A stretch of 64,000 nt of DNA from JAAYXS01 sp043820985 (GTDB taxonomy: Bacteria > Planctomycetota > Phycisphaerae > UBA1845 > Fen-1342): positions 1-64,000 of the forward strand of contig JBDRDH010000014.1 in NCBI GenBank assembly GCA_043820985.1, in the 5' to 3' direction. This document shows, piece by piece, positions 8,503 to 17,055 of this stretch (its first letter is position 1; every line of letters starts with the position of its first letter). The notes under the pieces are model-generated. The model searched no databases. It saw nothing but the letters and a program-made list of their open reading frames with translations, and had not been told where the DNA came from. The position numbers and the translations under genes are program-made.

Positions 8503-8707
8503 AGCTGTTCACTGGTCGTGTTTGTTCTTACTCTCGATATCGGAATTGCCGGGCTGGGAACTGTAGGTTACTGACCGTCCGATATCAGAATGACTCGGGC
8601 CCACTTTTCATACACCGCGACGAGCGCAAATACCGATAGAGAAGTGCAATAACAAGCGGTGGACAGGGATTCCCTGCCCCAGGCAGGAGGCCTTCACGAG
8701 GCTCAGG

Positions 8708-11080
8708 ATGAGCATATCCGATATTGGACGTCAAGCCACGGCACTTTTTGCCGGTCGCTGGCAGATCCCAGTGGCGCTGGTCGCGGCACTGGCGGGGGGG
8801 GTATCGCTCTATCGGATGCTGCCAACGGACACGCCGCCGGATTTTGACTCACTATTGGCGGATGTGGATTTGCTCGAGCAATCCGGGGCCACGACCGCTG
8901 CCGCCGATGTACTGGCCAACCTGTTAACCACTGAACCACCGCTGCCGGCCGACCAGCGGGCGGTGTTGCATGACCGCCTGGCCGGCCTGATCTTCCAACG
9001 CGAATCCGAGCGGGTGATTCACAACGCAGAGAACCTGCGGTTAGTACTGGAACACCATGCGACTGCGATGCGTTTGGGTTGTGAACCATCCGCGACCCGG
9101 TCGTTGCGTGGGGCACAGGTGGCCGAATGGCTGGATGACAGTGACACCGCGCTGCCGGCGTATCGTTCCGTGCTGGAGCAACAACCATCCGCCGAGGAAC
9201 GCCGCCAGGCCCTTCAGGGGTTGGTGCGCCTGATGGAGGGGGATGCTCGGGCGAGCGCTGAGTGTCAACGACTGCTGGATGAGTTGCTGGCGGACGAAGG
9301 TGTCAGTCCTGGCTATCTGTGGTGGGCATTGCGGCAATCGTTAAAGCTAGCCCTGGATGAAAATGACACGGTGCGCGCGCGTCTGTTGCTGAGCAAGTAT
9401 GGCAATCGTCTCAAGACCTCGGATCTCAAGGGTTATGCTGATTATCTGTGGGCCCTGGTATTACTACACGAAGGGCGCCCCGAGGAAGCCGAACCACTGG
9501 TGCACTGGATCGACAACTGGCTGGATAAGGGCGGTCCCGATACCGGCGAGTTGGATGAATTCGGACACCTGCCGGCTTTGAATCGCTGGTTACTCGGACA
9601 GATACACCTGGCCGAGCACCAACCGCAGGCGGCACTTGAGAGCTTCCGCACGGCGGTCTTACTGCATCCCTTCGGAGATCTATATGTCGCCGCCACCGCC
9701 GGGCAGGTCCGGGCATTGGCCGATCTTGAACGCCACTCGGAGGCTCGCGAATTGCTCCGTGAGGCGGTATCTGGGATCGCCGACACGCTGGAAGGCCAGC
9801 AACAAGGGCTGGCGCGGCTGCAAGGTTTAATACTGGAGTTAGTCACGCAGCGTGAAGCCTGCCAGGACTGGGCTGGTGCCGCCGACTATCTGTCCTTGGC
9901 TGTTGAGTTTACTTCCGCGGATCAGACAGCGCGGTATCTGGACCTGCTCGAGCGGCAAGGCCAGGACCACTTGCAAGCCGCGACAATTGTACCCGCGGCT
10001 GAACAGCAACGTATGCATTGGGGCCAGGCTGGTAATTGTTTCGAGCAGGTCGCGGAGGTAGTGCACCTGGATGACGCGCGCAGTGCGGCACTGTGGTGGT
10101 CAGCCGCGCAAGCCTACGACCAGGCTGGCAGAATCAGCGCGGCGCGGCGTGTATTGAAGCGCTTCCTGGTCGGTCGTTCGACGGATGCCCGCCTGCCGCG
10201 GGCGTATTTGCGGATGGGACAAGCTTGTGAGGCGGATGGACTGTTCGAGGAGGCCCTGGACTGGTATGCCCGTCTGGGACGTGAGTTTCCAATGTTGGAG
10301 GAAGCTTACCGCGGAGCAGTGCACAGCTCCGGGTGCCTGCGCGCTCTGGGGCGCTACGCGGAAGCTGAAACCACGCTGCAAGCCGTGTTGGAAGATGACA
10401 ACCTGGCACCACCGGCGCAGGAATATCACGATGCCCTGTTGGAGCTCTGTGGTCTGCTGTACGAGCAAGGTCGTTTTGCTGATGCCATCAGTAGGCTGGA
10501 GGAATTTACCACGCGTTACCCGGATGATCCGGCCGGTTATCACAGTTGGTTCATGCTGGCCGACGCTTATCGACGTAGCGCCTATTTGTTGCGTGAGCAA
10601 GCCCAATCCGGCAGTGAGGACATAGCGGCGGCGGAGGTCGCCCGAGAACGCTTCGGGCGCGCGGCACGGTTGTTTGACAGATTTCTGCTGGCATTGGTGC
10701 GCGAGCCTGAACGTGATGAAGCCCTGGATTTATACGATCGGCTGGCGCTGTTCTATTACGGCGACTGTCTATTCGAGATGAATCAGCCCGAAACACTCCG
10801 GGAAGCCCTGGAGGTCTACCGGCGGGCGGCGGTGCGTTATGAGCACGAGCCCGCGGCGCTGACCGCGCAAGTCCAGGTAGCCAACATCTATGTACGCATG
10901 GGCATGTTGAAGGAAGCGGCCCGGGCCGTGGAGCGGGCCCGCTGGTTGCTGCGCAACATACCGGACAACGCCTTTGATGGCACCGCCGACAATATGAACC
11001 GTGAACAATGGGATAGGTATTTGACTGCTATTTCATCGTCGGACTTGTTTCGACGGGTTTTCGCTGGCACGGGCGGCTAA
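8708..11080 (+). CDS. Large membrane-anchored TPR protein at the head of the flagellar cluster
   Basis: A 790-aa protein with a short cytoplasmic N-terminus, one transmembrane segment (about 18-34), then a long run of helical TPR repeats to the C-terminus (for example RAYLRMGQACEADGLFEEALDWYARLGREFP, split over several repeats around 500-560). No catalytic motif is visible. It starts with a Shine-Dalgarno-like GAGG about 6 nt from the ATG and is followed at 30 bp by flgN. Its position suggests a scaffold or assembly role linked to the flagellum or cell envelope, but the function is unknown; long TPR proteins are also widespread as periplasmic scaffolds. Confidence 0.7.
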   Translation: MSISDIGRQATALFAGRWQIPVALVAALAGGVSLYRMLPTDTPPDFDSLLADVDLLEQSGATTAAADVLANLLTTEPPLPADQRAVLHDRLAGLIFQRESERVIHNAENLRLVLEHHATAMRLGCEPSATRSLRGAQVAEWLDDSDTALPAYRSVLEQQPSAEERRQALQGLVRLMEGDARASAECQRLLDELLADEGVSPGYLWWALRQSLKLALDENDTVRARLLLSKYGNRLKTSDLKGYADYLWALVLLHEGRPEEAEPLVHWIDNWLDKGGPDTGELDEFGHLPALNRWLLGQIHLAEHQPQAALESFRTAVLLHPFGDLYVAATAGQVRALADLERHSEARELLREAVSGIADTLEGQQQGLARLQGLILELVTQREACQDWAGAADYLSLAVEFTSADQTARYLDLLERQGQDHLQAATIVPAAEQQRMHWGQAGNCFEQVAEVVHLDDARSAALWWSAAQAYDQAGRISAARRVLKRFLVGRSTDARLPRAYLRMGQACEADGLFEEALDWYARLGREFPMLEEAYRGAVHSSGCLRALGRYAEAETTLQAVLEDDNLAPPAQEYHDALLELCGLLYEQGRFADAISRLEEFTTRYPDDPAGYHSWFMLADAYRRSAYLLREQAQSGSEDIAAAEVARERFGRAARLFDRFLLALVREPERDEALDLYDRLALFYYGDCLFEMNQPETLREALEVYRRAAVRYEHEPAALTAQVQVANIYVRMGMLKEAARAVERARWLLRNIPDNAFDGTADNMNREQWDRYLTAISSSDLFRRVFAGTGG

Positions 11081-11110
11081 TAGCGGGCCAGCCTGTTAGA
11101 GGAGCTATGT

Positions 11111-11575
11111 ATGAGTCATCCGAACGAACAGCAAGACTCCAAACGCTTGATCAACCTGCTGACCCAGCAACGCGATTACTACTTGCGACTGCGCGAGCTC
11201 AGCGAACAGCAGCGTACGCTGATTTCGGGCGGGCGCCCCGACCAGTTGCTCAACATCTTGCGCGAACGGCAAACGCTGGTGGGATCGCTGGCACGGCTGA
11301 ACGAGCAACTGGCGCCCTTCCGACGCAACTGGGAAGGCACCTATGCCGGGTTGCCGGATGATCAACGTGCGCAGGCCAATAACCTGCTCCAGGAGATCAA
11401 CAACCTGCTACGGGTGATCCTGCGCACCGACCAGGAAGATAGCGCTCTGCTGTCGGCCCGCAAGCAGTCCGTGGGCCAGGAGATCGGCGCGGTTTCAAAT
11501 GGGCGGGCCGCCAACACGGCGTATGCCCGGCAGGATTCCGGCCCGACGTCGCGCTCGGCGGATGTCACGGGCTAG
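11111..11575 (+). CDS. flgN: FlgN-like flagellar export chaperone
   Basis: A 154-aa, mostly helical protein matching the FlgN family, the cytosolic chaperone that delivers hook-filament junction proteins FlgK and FlgL to the export gate. The family pattern is visible: an N-terminal coiled coil with QRDYYLRLRELSEQQRTLI, then RPDQLLNILRERQTLVGSLARLNEQL. The last 25 residues are Ser/Gly-rich and flexible. No flgK or flgL gene lies in the window, so its clients are encoded elsewhere. A Shine-Dalgarno (GAGG) precedes the ATG. Confidence 0.75.
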   Translation: MSHPNEQQDSKRLINLLTQQRDYYLRLRELSEQQRTLISGGRPDQLLNILRERQTLVGSLARLNEQLAPFRRNWEGTYAGLPDDQRAQANNLLQEINNLLRVILRTDQEDSALLSARKQSVGQEIGAVSNGRAANTAYARQDSGPTSRSADVTG

Positions 11576-11608
11576 CCAGCGGCGCAAAGCATATTCCTGG
11601 AGAGCGGC

Positions 11609-12502
11609 ATGACGGCCGAGGCTGTACAGGTGGATGGACAACTCGCGAGTTCCGACGAACTCGGCGCGGTGCTGCGTGATTACATGGCGGTTACCGAGCG
11701 GCTGCAGCAGACGCATGAGTCCTTGCAGCGCGAAGTTGTGCGCTTGCGCGAAGAGCTGGCTTCCAAGGATCGCGAGCTGGAGCTGCGTCGCCGACTGGCG
11801 GCCCTGGGCGAGCTGGCCGCCGGTGTGGCCCATGAAGTACGCAATCCGCTGGGGGCTATTCAATTGTATAGCAACTTGTTACGGGGGGCCTGCCAGCGGC
11901 TGGATCCGGCTCTGGAACTGATCGAGAAGATTGAAATTGGCATCCGGGCGATTGACGGCGTGGTTCAAGACACCCTGGCATTGGTGCCGCGCGATGGGCG
12001 CCTGAGTGTCGAGCAATTACAGGCTGTAATTAGTGGGGCCCGTGATCTATGCCAACAGGTTCTGCACGATCACGCGGTGACCTTACATACGCATCTGGCG
12101 GATCCGGATGTCTATGTGCGGGTCGAAGCGGATGGATTGCAACGGGTGCTGGTCAATCTGATGGTCAACGCGGTCCAGGCCTCGCCAGCGGGCGGCACTG
12201 TCTTTGTAAAGGTGGCGGCGCCGTGCAATGGTGAAGTGACCTTGTCCGTTATGGACGCGGGTCGTGGATTGGCGGATGAGGTGCTGGATCGTCTGTTCGA
12301 TCCTTTTTTCACCACCAAGGATCACGGCACCGGTCTGGGATTGACCATCGCCCATCGGTTGATCGAAGCCTATGGCGGTCGCTTGACGGCCCGTAACCGA
12401 GACAGCGGGGGGGCGGAATTCATGGTCGTGCTGCCACTGGCGGCCGGCACGGATGACAACCTGGTAACAGAGCATAATCCGCGGCACCCGCATGCCGCGT
12501 GA
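11609..12502 (+). CDS. Soluble sensor histidine kinase, FlrB/FleS-like
   Basis: A 297-aa histidine kinase without membrane segments or a recognisable PAS domain. A coiled coil (about 22-62) leads to the HisKA box with the phospho-accepting H75 in AHEVRNPLG, followed by HATPase_c motifs: N-box NLMVNAVQA, G1 DAGRGLADE and G2 TGLGLTIAH. This matches the FlrB/FleS class that phosphorylates a sigma-54 activator of class III flagellar genes. It lies directly upstream of such an activator and the basal-body genes. The input signal is probably a flagellar assembly checkpoint rather than a ligand; this is inferred from the lack of a sensor domain and the context. Confidence 0.87.
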   Translation: MTAEAVQVDGQLASSDELGAVLRDYMAVTERLQQTHESLQREVVRLREELASKDRELELRRRLAALGELAAGVAHEVRNPLGAIQLYSNLLRGACQRLDPALELIEKIEIGIRAIDGVVQDTLALVPRDGRLSVEQLQAVISGARDLCQQVLHDHAVTLHTHLADPDVYVRVEADGLQRVLVNLMVNAVQASPAGGTVFVKVAAPCNGEVTLSVMDAGRGLADEVLDRLFDPFFTTKDHGTGLGLTIAHRLIEAYGGRLTARNRDSGGAEFMVVLPLAAGTDDNLVTEHNPRHPHAA

Positions 12503-12517
12503 ATGCGAGGTATGACT

Positions 12518-13915
12518 ATGGCGTGTGTTTGTGTGGTTGACGATCAGGCCCTGATTCGTGATTCACTCACGGCGACGCTGAAGGCCCAGGACCATAAGGT
12601 CCACACCTTCGAGAACGCGGAGACGGCCCTGACCGAAATCAGACAGCGTTCGTTCGACGTGGTGCTGACTGACCTGCGCATGCCTGGCATGGATGGCGTG
12701 GGCTTGTTGCGTGAAATGCGCCGGCTGGGCCTGGATGCCCCGGTCATTTTGATGACCGCTTATGCTTCGGTATCCACGGCCGTGGAAACCATGAAGCTGG
12801 GTGCCTTCGACTATGTGCAAAAGCCTTTTAATGCCGACGAAGTGGCCATCCTGGTCGAACGAGCCATCCGCGAGCGGTTGCTGCTGCGCGATAATGAAGT
12901 CATGCGCCGCACCATCGAGGATCTCGAATCACAGCACCAATTGATTGGTGAAGCGCCCGCCATGCGCCCGATCCTGGAGAAAATCCAGCGGATGGCCCAG
13001 AGTTCCGCGACGGTGTTGATCACCGGCGAGAGTGGCACCGGCAAGGAGCTGATCGCGCGGGCTATTCACGTGGCTTCGCCACGCGCGGCACAGCCGATGT
13101 TGTGCGTCAACTGCGCGGCCTTGTCACCGACACTGTTGGAAAGCGAGCTGTTCGGTCACGAGCGCGGGGCCTTCACCGGGGCCGACCGCATGCGCAAGGG
13201 GCGCTTCGAGCTGGCCGACGGTGGGACCTTGCTGTTGGATGAGGTTTCCGAGATCGCCCCGCCGCTGCAGGCCAAGCTGTTACGAGTGCTCCAGGAGCGC
13301 GAGTTTGAACGGGTGGGCAGTTCGGTCACCCGGCGGATTGATGTCCGCGTGATTGCCACGACCAACCGTGACCTGCGTGATTGGGCGGCCAAGGCACGCT
13401 TCCGCGAGGATCTGTACTACCGGCTCAGCGTCTTACCACTCGAGGTGCCGGCGCTGCGCGCGCGGGCCGAGGATGTACCACTATTAATGGACCATTTTGT
13501 CGAGAGTGTCTGTGCTCGTGAGGGCCGTGAACGTCCGGGCTTCGACAAGGATGCGATTCGTCTGCTGAGCGAATATTCCTGGCCGGGAAATGTGCGCGAG
13601 TTGCAGAATCTCTGTGAACGGGTATGCGCGCTGGAATCGGGCCGAACGGTGACACCGGATACCATTCGCCCGTTGCTGACCGGTCCGCTGAAGACTGTGG
13701 TCGCCTCGGCCGAGAACCTGCAATACCGCGATGGGCGCATTTTAGCCGACGCCGAGCAGGATCTGATCTTCCGCACCCTCAAGCGTTTTGACGGACACCG
13801 CGAGAAGACCGCGCGGGCCTTGGGCATTGGCTTGCGCACGCTGGGGCTCAAGCTCAAAAAGTGGCGCGAGGAAGGGATTCTGCGGGAACTGAGTGGTCAC
13901 CAGGTGGTTATCTGA
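12518..13915 (+). CDS. Sigma-54-dependent response regulator, FlrC/FleR-like
   Basis: An NtrC-family activator of 465 aa with three domains: a receiver (acceptor D52 in LTDLRMPG, conserved Lys in VQKPF), an AAA+ sigma-54 interaction domain with Walker A GESGTGKE (170-177) and the sigma-54-contacting GAFTGA loop (217-222), and a Fis-type helix-turn-helix at the end. I chose the ATG at 12518 because GAGG lies 8 nt upstream and VCVVDDQ then begins the receiver normally; ATGs at 12503 and 12512 are alternatives. It is the partner of the kinase just upstream, and a sigma-54 promoter lies immediately downstream in front of flgB, a likely direct target. Confidence 0.93.
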   Translation: MACVCVVDDQALIRDSLTATLKAQDHKVHTFENAETALTEIRQRSFDVVLTDLRMPGMDGVGLLREMRRLGLDAPVILMTAYASVSTAVETMKLGAFDYVQKPFNADEVAILVERAIRERLLLRDNEVMRRTIEDLESQHQLIGEAPAMRPILEKIQRMAQSSATVLITGESGTGKELIARAIHVASPRAAQPMLCVNCAALSPTLLESELFGHERGAFTGADRMRKGRFELADGGTLLLDEVSEIAPPLQAKLLRVLQEREFERVGSSVTRRIDVRVIATTNRDLRDWAAKARFREDLYYRLSVLPLEVPALRARAEDVPLLMDHFVESVCAREGRERPGFDKDAIRLLSEYSWPGNVRELQNLCERVCALESGRTVTPDTIRPLLTGPLKTVVASAENLQYRDGRILADAEQDLIFRTLKRFDGHREKTARALGIGLRTLGLKLKKWREEGILRELSGHQVVI

Positions 13916-13941
13916 GCTTACACGGCCGCCTGGGGCCCCGG

Positions 13942-13957
13942 CGGCATGCGATTTGCA
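13942..13957 (+). promoter_or_regulatory. Sigma-54 promoter of the flgB operon
   Basis: CGGCATGCGATTTGCA carries the invariant GG (13943-13944) and GC (13955-13956) exactly 10 nt apart, with the -12 TTGCA perfect and the -24 TGGCACG matched at all but two bases. It lies between the sigma-54 activator gene and flgB, about 40 bp upstream of the flgB ATG, giving a predicted transcript start near 13968. Confidence 0.8.
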
Positions 13958-13995
13958 GTATTCCCGGCAACAGCATTCTCCAGCCGAGGACGCCC

Positions 13996-14433
13996 ATGTG
14001 GATCGACCGTCTGTTGGCATCTCAAACGACCCGCGCTGTCGAGTTGGCGGCCTCGTTCGCCGAACAACGGCACCAGGTACTGGCCGAGAACCTCGCCAAC
14101 ATCGACGTACCGGGCCACCACAGCAAGCAACTCGAACCGCAAGCCTTCCAGAAGTCACTACAGGCGGCCCTCGACCGGACCGAACGGAGCCATGCCGCCC
14201 GGCTGGAATTGCGCGACAACGCGCAAGTTTCGACTGGTCCCGGCGGACGGATCGAGGTGCGCCCGGCCGTCGAACCGGCGGAAAACGTCCTTTTTCACGA
14301 TGGGACCAACGCCCGGCTGGAGAAACTGCTGGCCAACATCAACGAGAACGCCTTGTACTACGAGATGACCACGAATTTCCTGCGCGGTCGCTACCAGACG
14401 ATGCTTAATGCAATCAAGGGTAAGGTCGTATGA
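13996..14433 (+). CDS. flgB: Flagellar basal-body rod protein FlgB
   Basis: Proximal rod subunit of 145 aa, exported by the flagellar type III system. It shows the rod-protein N-terminal signature QVLAENLANIDVPGH near residue 30-45 and the helical C-terminal motif LLANINENALYYEMTTNFLRGRYQTMLNAIKG. The ATG at 13996 is preceded by GAGGA and follows the sigma-54 promoter. Its stop overlaps the flgC start by 4 bp (ATGA). Confidence 0.92.
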   Translation: MWIDRLLASQTTRAVELAASFAEQRHQVLAENLANIDVPGHHSKQLEPQAFQKSLQAALDRTERSHAARLELRDNAQVSTGPGGRIEVRPAVEPAENVLFHDGTNARLEKLLANINENALYYEMTTNFLRGRYQTMLNAIKGKVV

Positions 14434-14840
14434 TCGGTACTTTTGAGGTCTCCAGTTCCGCCGCCGTCGCCCAGCGCACGCGCCTGGACGTAATCGCCGG
14501 CAATATCGCCAATGCGCAGGCTACGCGGCAGGCTGATGGCACGGTCGAGCCTTATCGTCGGCGTTTCGTGACGTTTATGACCGGCGATGGCCAGGGCGGC
14601 CCAGGGGTGCATGTTGAGGAGGTGCGCGAGGATCCCAGTAAATTCCGTCTGGAATATGCCCCCGAGCATCCGGATCGCCTGCTTTCCGGGCCCAACAAGG
14701 ACTATGTTCAATTGCCGAATGTGAACATCACGATGGAATATGTGGACGCGATGGCGGCGGGCCGAGCCTATGAGGCCAACGTCGCCATGATGAATCTGAC
14801 CAGGACCATGGTGCAGCAGGCCTTGCGGCTGTTCGCGTGA
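14430..14840 (+). CDS. flgC: Flagellar basal-body rod protein FlgC
   Basis: Rod subunit of 136 aa of normal length. The Flg_bb_rod motif RLDVIAGNIANAQATR stands near residues 18-33 and the C-terminal helix with YVDAMAAGRAYEANVAMM is typical of FlgC. It is translationally coupled to flgB and followed at 39 bp by fliE. Confidence 0.94.
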   Translation: MIGTFEVSSSAAVAQRTRLDVIAGNIANAQATRQADGTVEPYRRRFVTFMTGDGQGGPGVHVEEVREDPSKFRLEYAPEHPDRLLSGPNKDYVQLPNVNITMEYVDAMAAGRAYEANVAMMNLTRTMVQQALRLFA

Positions 14841-14879
14841 GACCTGGTTGTGCCTGAATGGTAATTATGGAATCCGCTG

Positions 14880-15191
14880 ATGGTTGATCCGATCTCATCC
14901 AATCCGGTCGGGCCGATTGGCCCGCTGGCTCCGGGCAGTGCCATGCGGCCGTCCGCGGGACCGGATTCAGGTTCCAACTTCGCGGCGATGCTGCGACAAC
15001 AACTGGAGCGCGTCAGCGACATGCAGAATGAAGCCGAGCAAGGCATACAGGATCTGCTGACTGGCCGCACTCAGAACATTACGGAGGTATTCGCCACTGC
15101 CCGCAAGGCGGAGGTGGCCTTCAGCCTGCTGATGGAATTGCGTAATAAGTTGACGGACGCTTACACGGAACTCAAACAGATGCGTGTGTAG
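14880..15191 (+). CDS. fliE: Flagellar hook-basal body complex protein FliE
   Basis: A small 103-aa protein joining the MS ring to the rod. The family pattern is clear: FAAMLRQQLERVSDMQNEAE, then EVFATARKAEVAFSLLMELRNKLTDAYTELKQMRV at the C-terminus (here given across residues 70-103). It lies in the standard flgB-flgC-fliE-fliF order. Confidence 0.92.
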   Translation: MVDPISSNPVGPIGPLAPGSAMRPSAGPDSGSNFAAMLRQQLERVSDMQNEAEQGIQDLLTGRTQNITEVFATARKAEVAFSLLMELRNKLTDAYTELKQMRV

Positions 15192-15312
15192 CATGTGTCC
15201 GCGGCTGGGCACACGCGGAGCGTGATCCCGGCCCACGGATCCGGTCTGACGGCCGGTGTCATGGATGAACAGCGACTTCGGTGTGCGGCGGAGACCGCTT
15301 GGAGTTGCCGGA

Positions 15313-17043
15313 ATGGAGTCCCTGCAAAAATTACTGAGCCAGACCGTGGAACGCCTGCGCGGCCTGACGATCTCACAGCGCCTGGCAATACTGCTGGGTG
15401 GTGTGCTGGTGGCCGTATCATTGTTCTGGATGGCGCGGTGGGCCGCCAGTCCGGAGATGGTGCCGCTGCTGGACCAGGATTTTGAGGCTACGGAATTGGC
15501 GCAGGTACGCAGTGGGCTCGAACTGATGAACGAGCCCTTCAAGCTGACGGGACGTCAGATCCTGGTGCGCCCTGACAGCCGCCAGGTGGTCCTGGCTCAG
15601 TTGCAGCAACAGAACCGCATGCCGGGTGACACCAGTACGGGCTTTGACGCCCTGGTCCAGGAGTCTAATCCCTGGATATCACAAGCCGAGCATGAACGCC
15701 GTTGGACGGTGGCTTTCAAACACGAACTTGAAAGAGTGCTGGGCCAGTTTGCCGGCGTGCGCTCCGCCAGCGTTTTCCTGCCAATGAACTCCCAGAAACG
15801 ACGTTTCACTCGTCACGAAAGCCCGACCTCCGCCAGCGTGACGCTGCTGATGGAAGGCGGCCAGCCGGTGTCGCGTAATCTGGCGATAGCGGCGGCCCGC
15901 CTGGTGGCCGGAGCCGTCCGCGGCCTGTCGTTGCAATCGGTTGAGGTGTTGGATGGCAATGGTGTCAGTGCTCTTGATTGGGAGAGTGAATCCACCGGTA
16001 TCAGTGCCTTGGATCGCATGCGGCACAAGCACGAACGGGATGTGCGCGCCAAGATCATCGCCCAAATACCGGATCCGGAAGTGCGCGTTGGCGTGCAAGT
16101 CCGGCTGGATCTCACTGACGAGAAGGTGGAAATTGAAACTCCCAGCAAGCCGGTCGAAACACTCAGTGAGACCACCAACGAAACAACCACGCGGGCGCGC
16201 CCCAGTGGCCAACCGGGTCCGCAGCCGAACGTGGGGGTTGTCGCGGGGGGGCGGGTGGCCGACGAACACACCGAGCGCGAAACCACCAAGTCGCAATTGA
16301 TACCAGCAATCGAGCGCAAACGCACCGACACGCCCTCGGGCGGAATCAAGGAAATCTGGGCGGCCATCAACTTGTCACACAGCTATCTCACGGCTATTTA
16401 TCAGCGGCAGAATCCCGAGGGCGGCACGCCCACGGAGAAAGACATCAAGAACGTCTTCGACAGCGAGAAGCCGCGGATCATCAGCCAGGTCACCAAGTTG
16501 GTCACGCCCCAGGATGAAGACCACGTGGCGGTCGAGTGGTATTACGATACCGCGGTTAACCTGGGTGCCCCGGCCGAGGCTTCCACCCTGGATCAAACCT
16601 TCCAATTAGTACAGCGCTATGGGCCGCAGTCCGGATTGGCACTACTGGCTTTCTTGTCGCTGGGCCTGATGTTGCGCATGGCGCGCCGAAATGATGGCGG
16701 AGAAGCCTTCGGACTGGAACTCGGACTGCCCAAGGAAGCCATCGCGGCGGCTCAGCAAGCGGCGCAGGATGTCGCGACTGTTTCAAAGCGTAGACCCGGT
16801 AGTCGTGGTGGGAAGCGCGCGGCTTCGTCGTCAGGGGCGGAAGGCGGGGCCGAAGGATACTCGGCGGTAGTCGGCGAAGCCGCCGCCACGGAGGGTGTCC
16901 TGGTGGCTCAGGAGGTGGATGAGAAGACGGTACAGACATACAAGATGATCGAGCAGGTGTCACAGGTCATTGAAAGTGATCCGGAGGCCGGCTCGGCGCT
17001 GTTGGAAGAGTGGGTGCGGCGCACCGACTCCTATGGGAATTGA
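15313..17043 (+). CDS. fliF: Flagellar MS-ring protein FliF
   Basis: The 576-aa MS-ring protein on which the basal body is built. TM1 lies near residues 23-42, followed by two YscJ/FliF ring-building domains and a Ser/Thr/Pro-rich linker (about 270-330), then TM2 (LALLAFLSLGLMLRM) and a cytoplasmic C-tail that binds FliG (VQTYKMIEQVSQVIESDPEAGSALLEEWV). I chose the ATG at 15313: GGAG lies 8 nt upstream, and an earlier GTG at 15256 would add 19 residues without family similarity. The tail is Gly/Ala/Ser-rich before the FliG-binding helix. Confidence 0.93.
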   Translation: MESLQKLLSQTVERLRGLTISQRLAILLGGVLVAVSLFWMARWAASPEMVPLLDQDFEATELAQVRSGLELMNEPFKLTGRQILVRPDSRQVVLAQLQQQNRMPGDTSTGFDALVQESNPWISQAEHERRWTVAFKHELERVLGQFAGVRSASVFLPMNSQKRRFTRHESPTSASVTLLMEGGQPVSRNLAIAAARLVAGAVRGLSLQSVEVLDGNGVSALDWESESTGISALDRMRHKHERDVRAKIIAQIPDPEVRVGVQVRLDLTDEKVEIETPSKPVETLSETTNETTTRARPSGQPGPQPNVGVVAGGRVADEHTERETTKSQLIPAIERKRTDTPSGGIKEIWAAINLSHSYLTAIYQRQNPEGGTPTEKDIKNVFDSEKPRIISQVTKLVTPQDEDHVAVEWYYDTAVNLGAPAEASTLDQTFQLVQRYGPQSGLALLAFLSLGLMLRMARRNDGGEAFGLELGLPKEAIAAAQQAAQDVATVSKRRPGSRGGKRAASSSGAEGGAEGYSAVVGEAAATEGVLVAQEVDEKTVQTYKMIEQVSQVIESDPEAGSALLEEWVRRTDSYGN

Positions 17044-17055
17044 GGCGGAGAGGCA

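Noticed and set aside
8620..8645. Sigma-28-like CCGATAGA upstream of the TPR gene
   Set aside because: The -10 matches only partly (ACCGATAG against GCCGATAA) and no TAAA -35 stands at the right distance.
15207..15222. Sigma-54-like site GGGCACACGCGGAGCG upstream of fliF
   Set aside because: GG and GC are 10 nt apart and CAC is present, but the -12 TT is missing and the genes upstream are already in the same operon.
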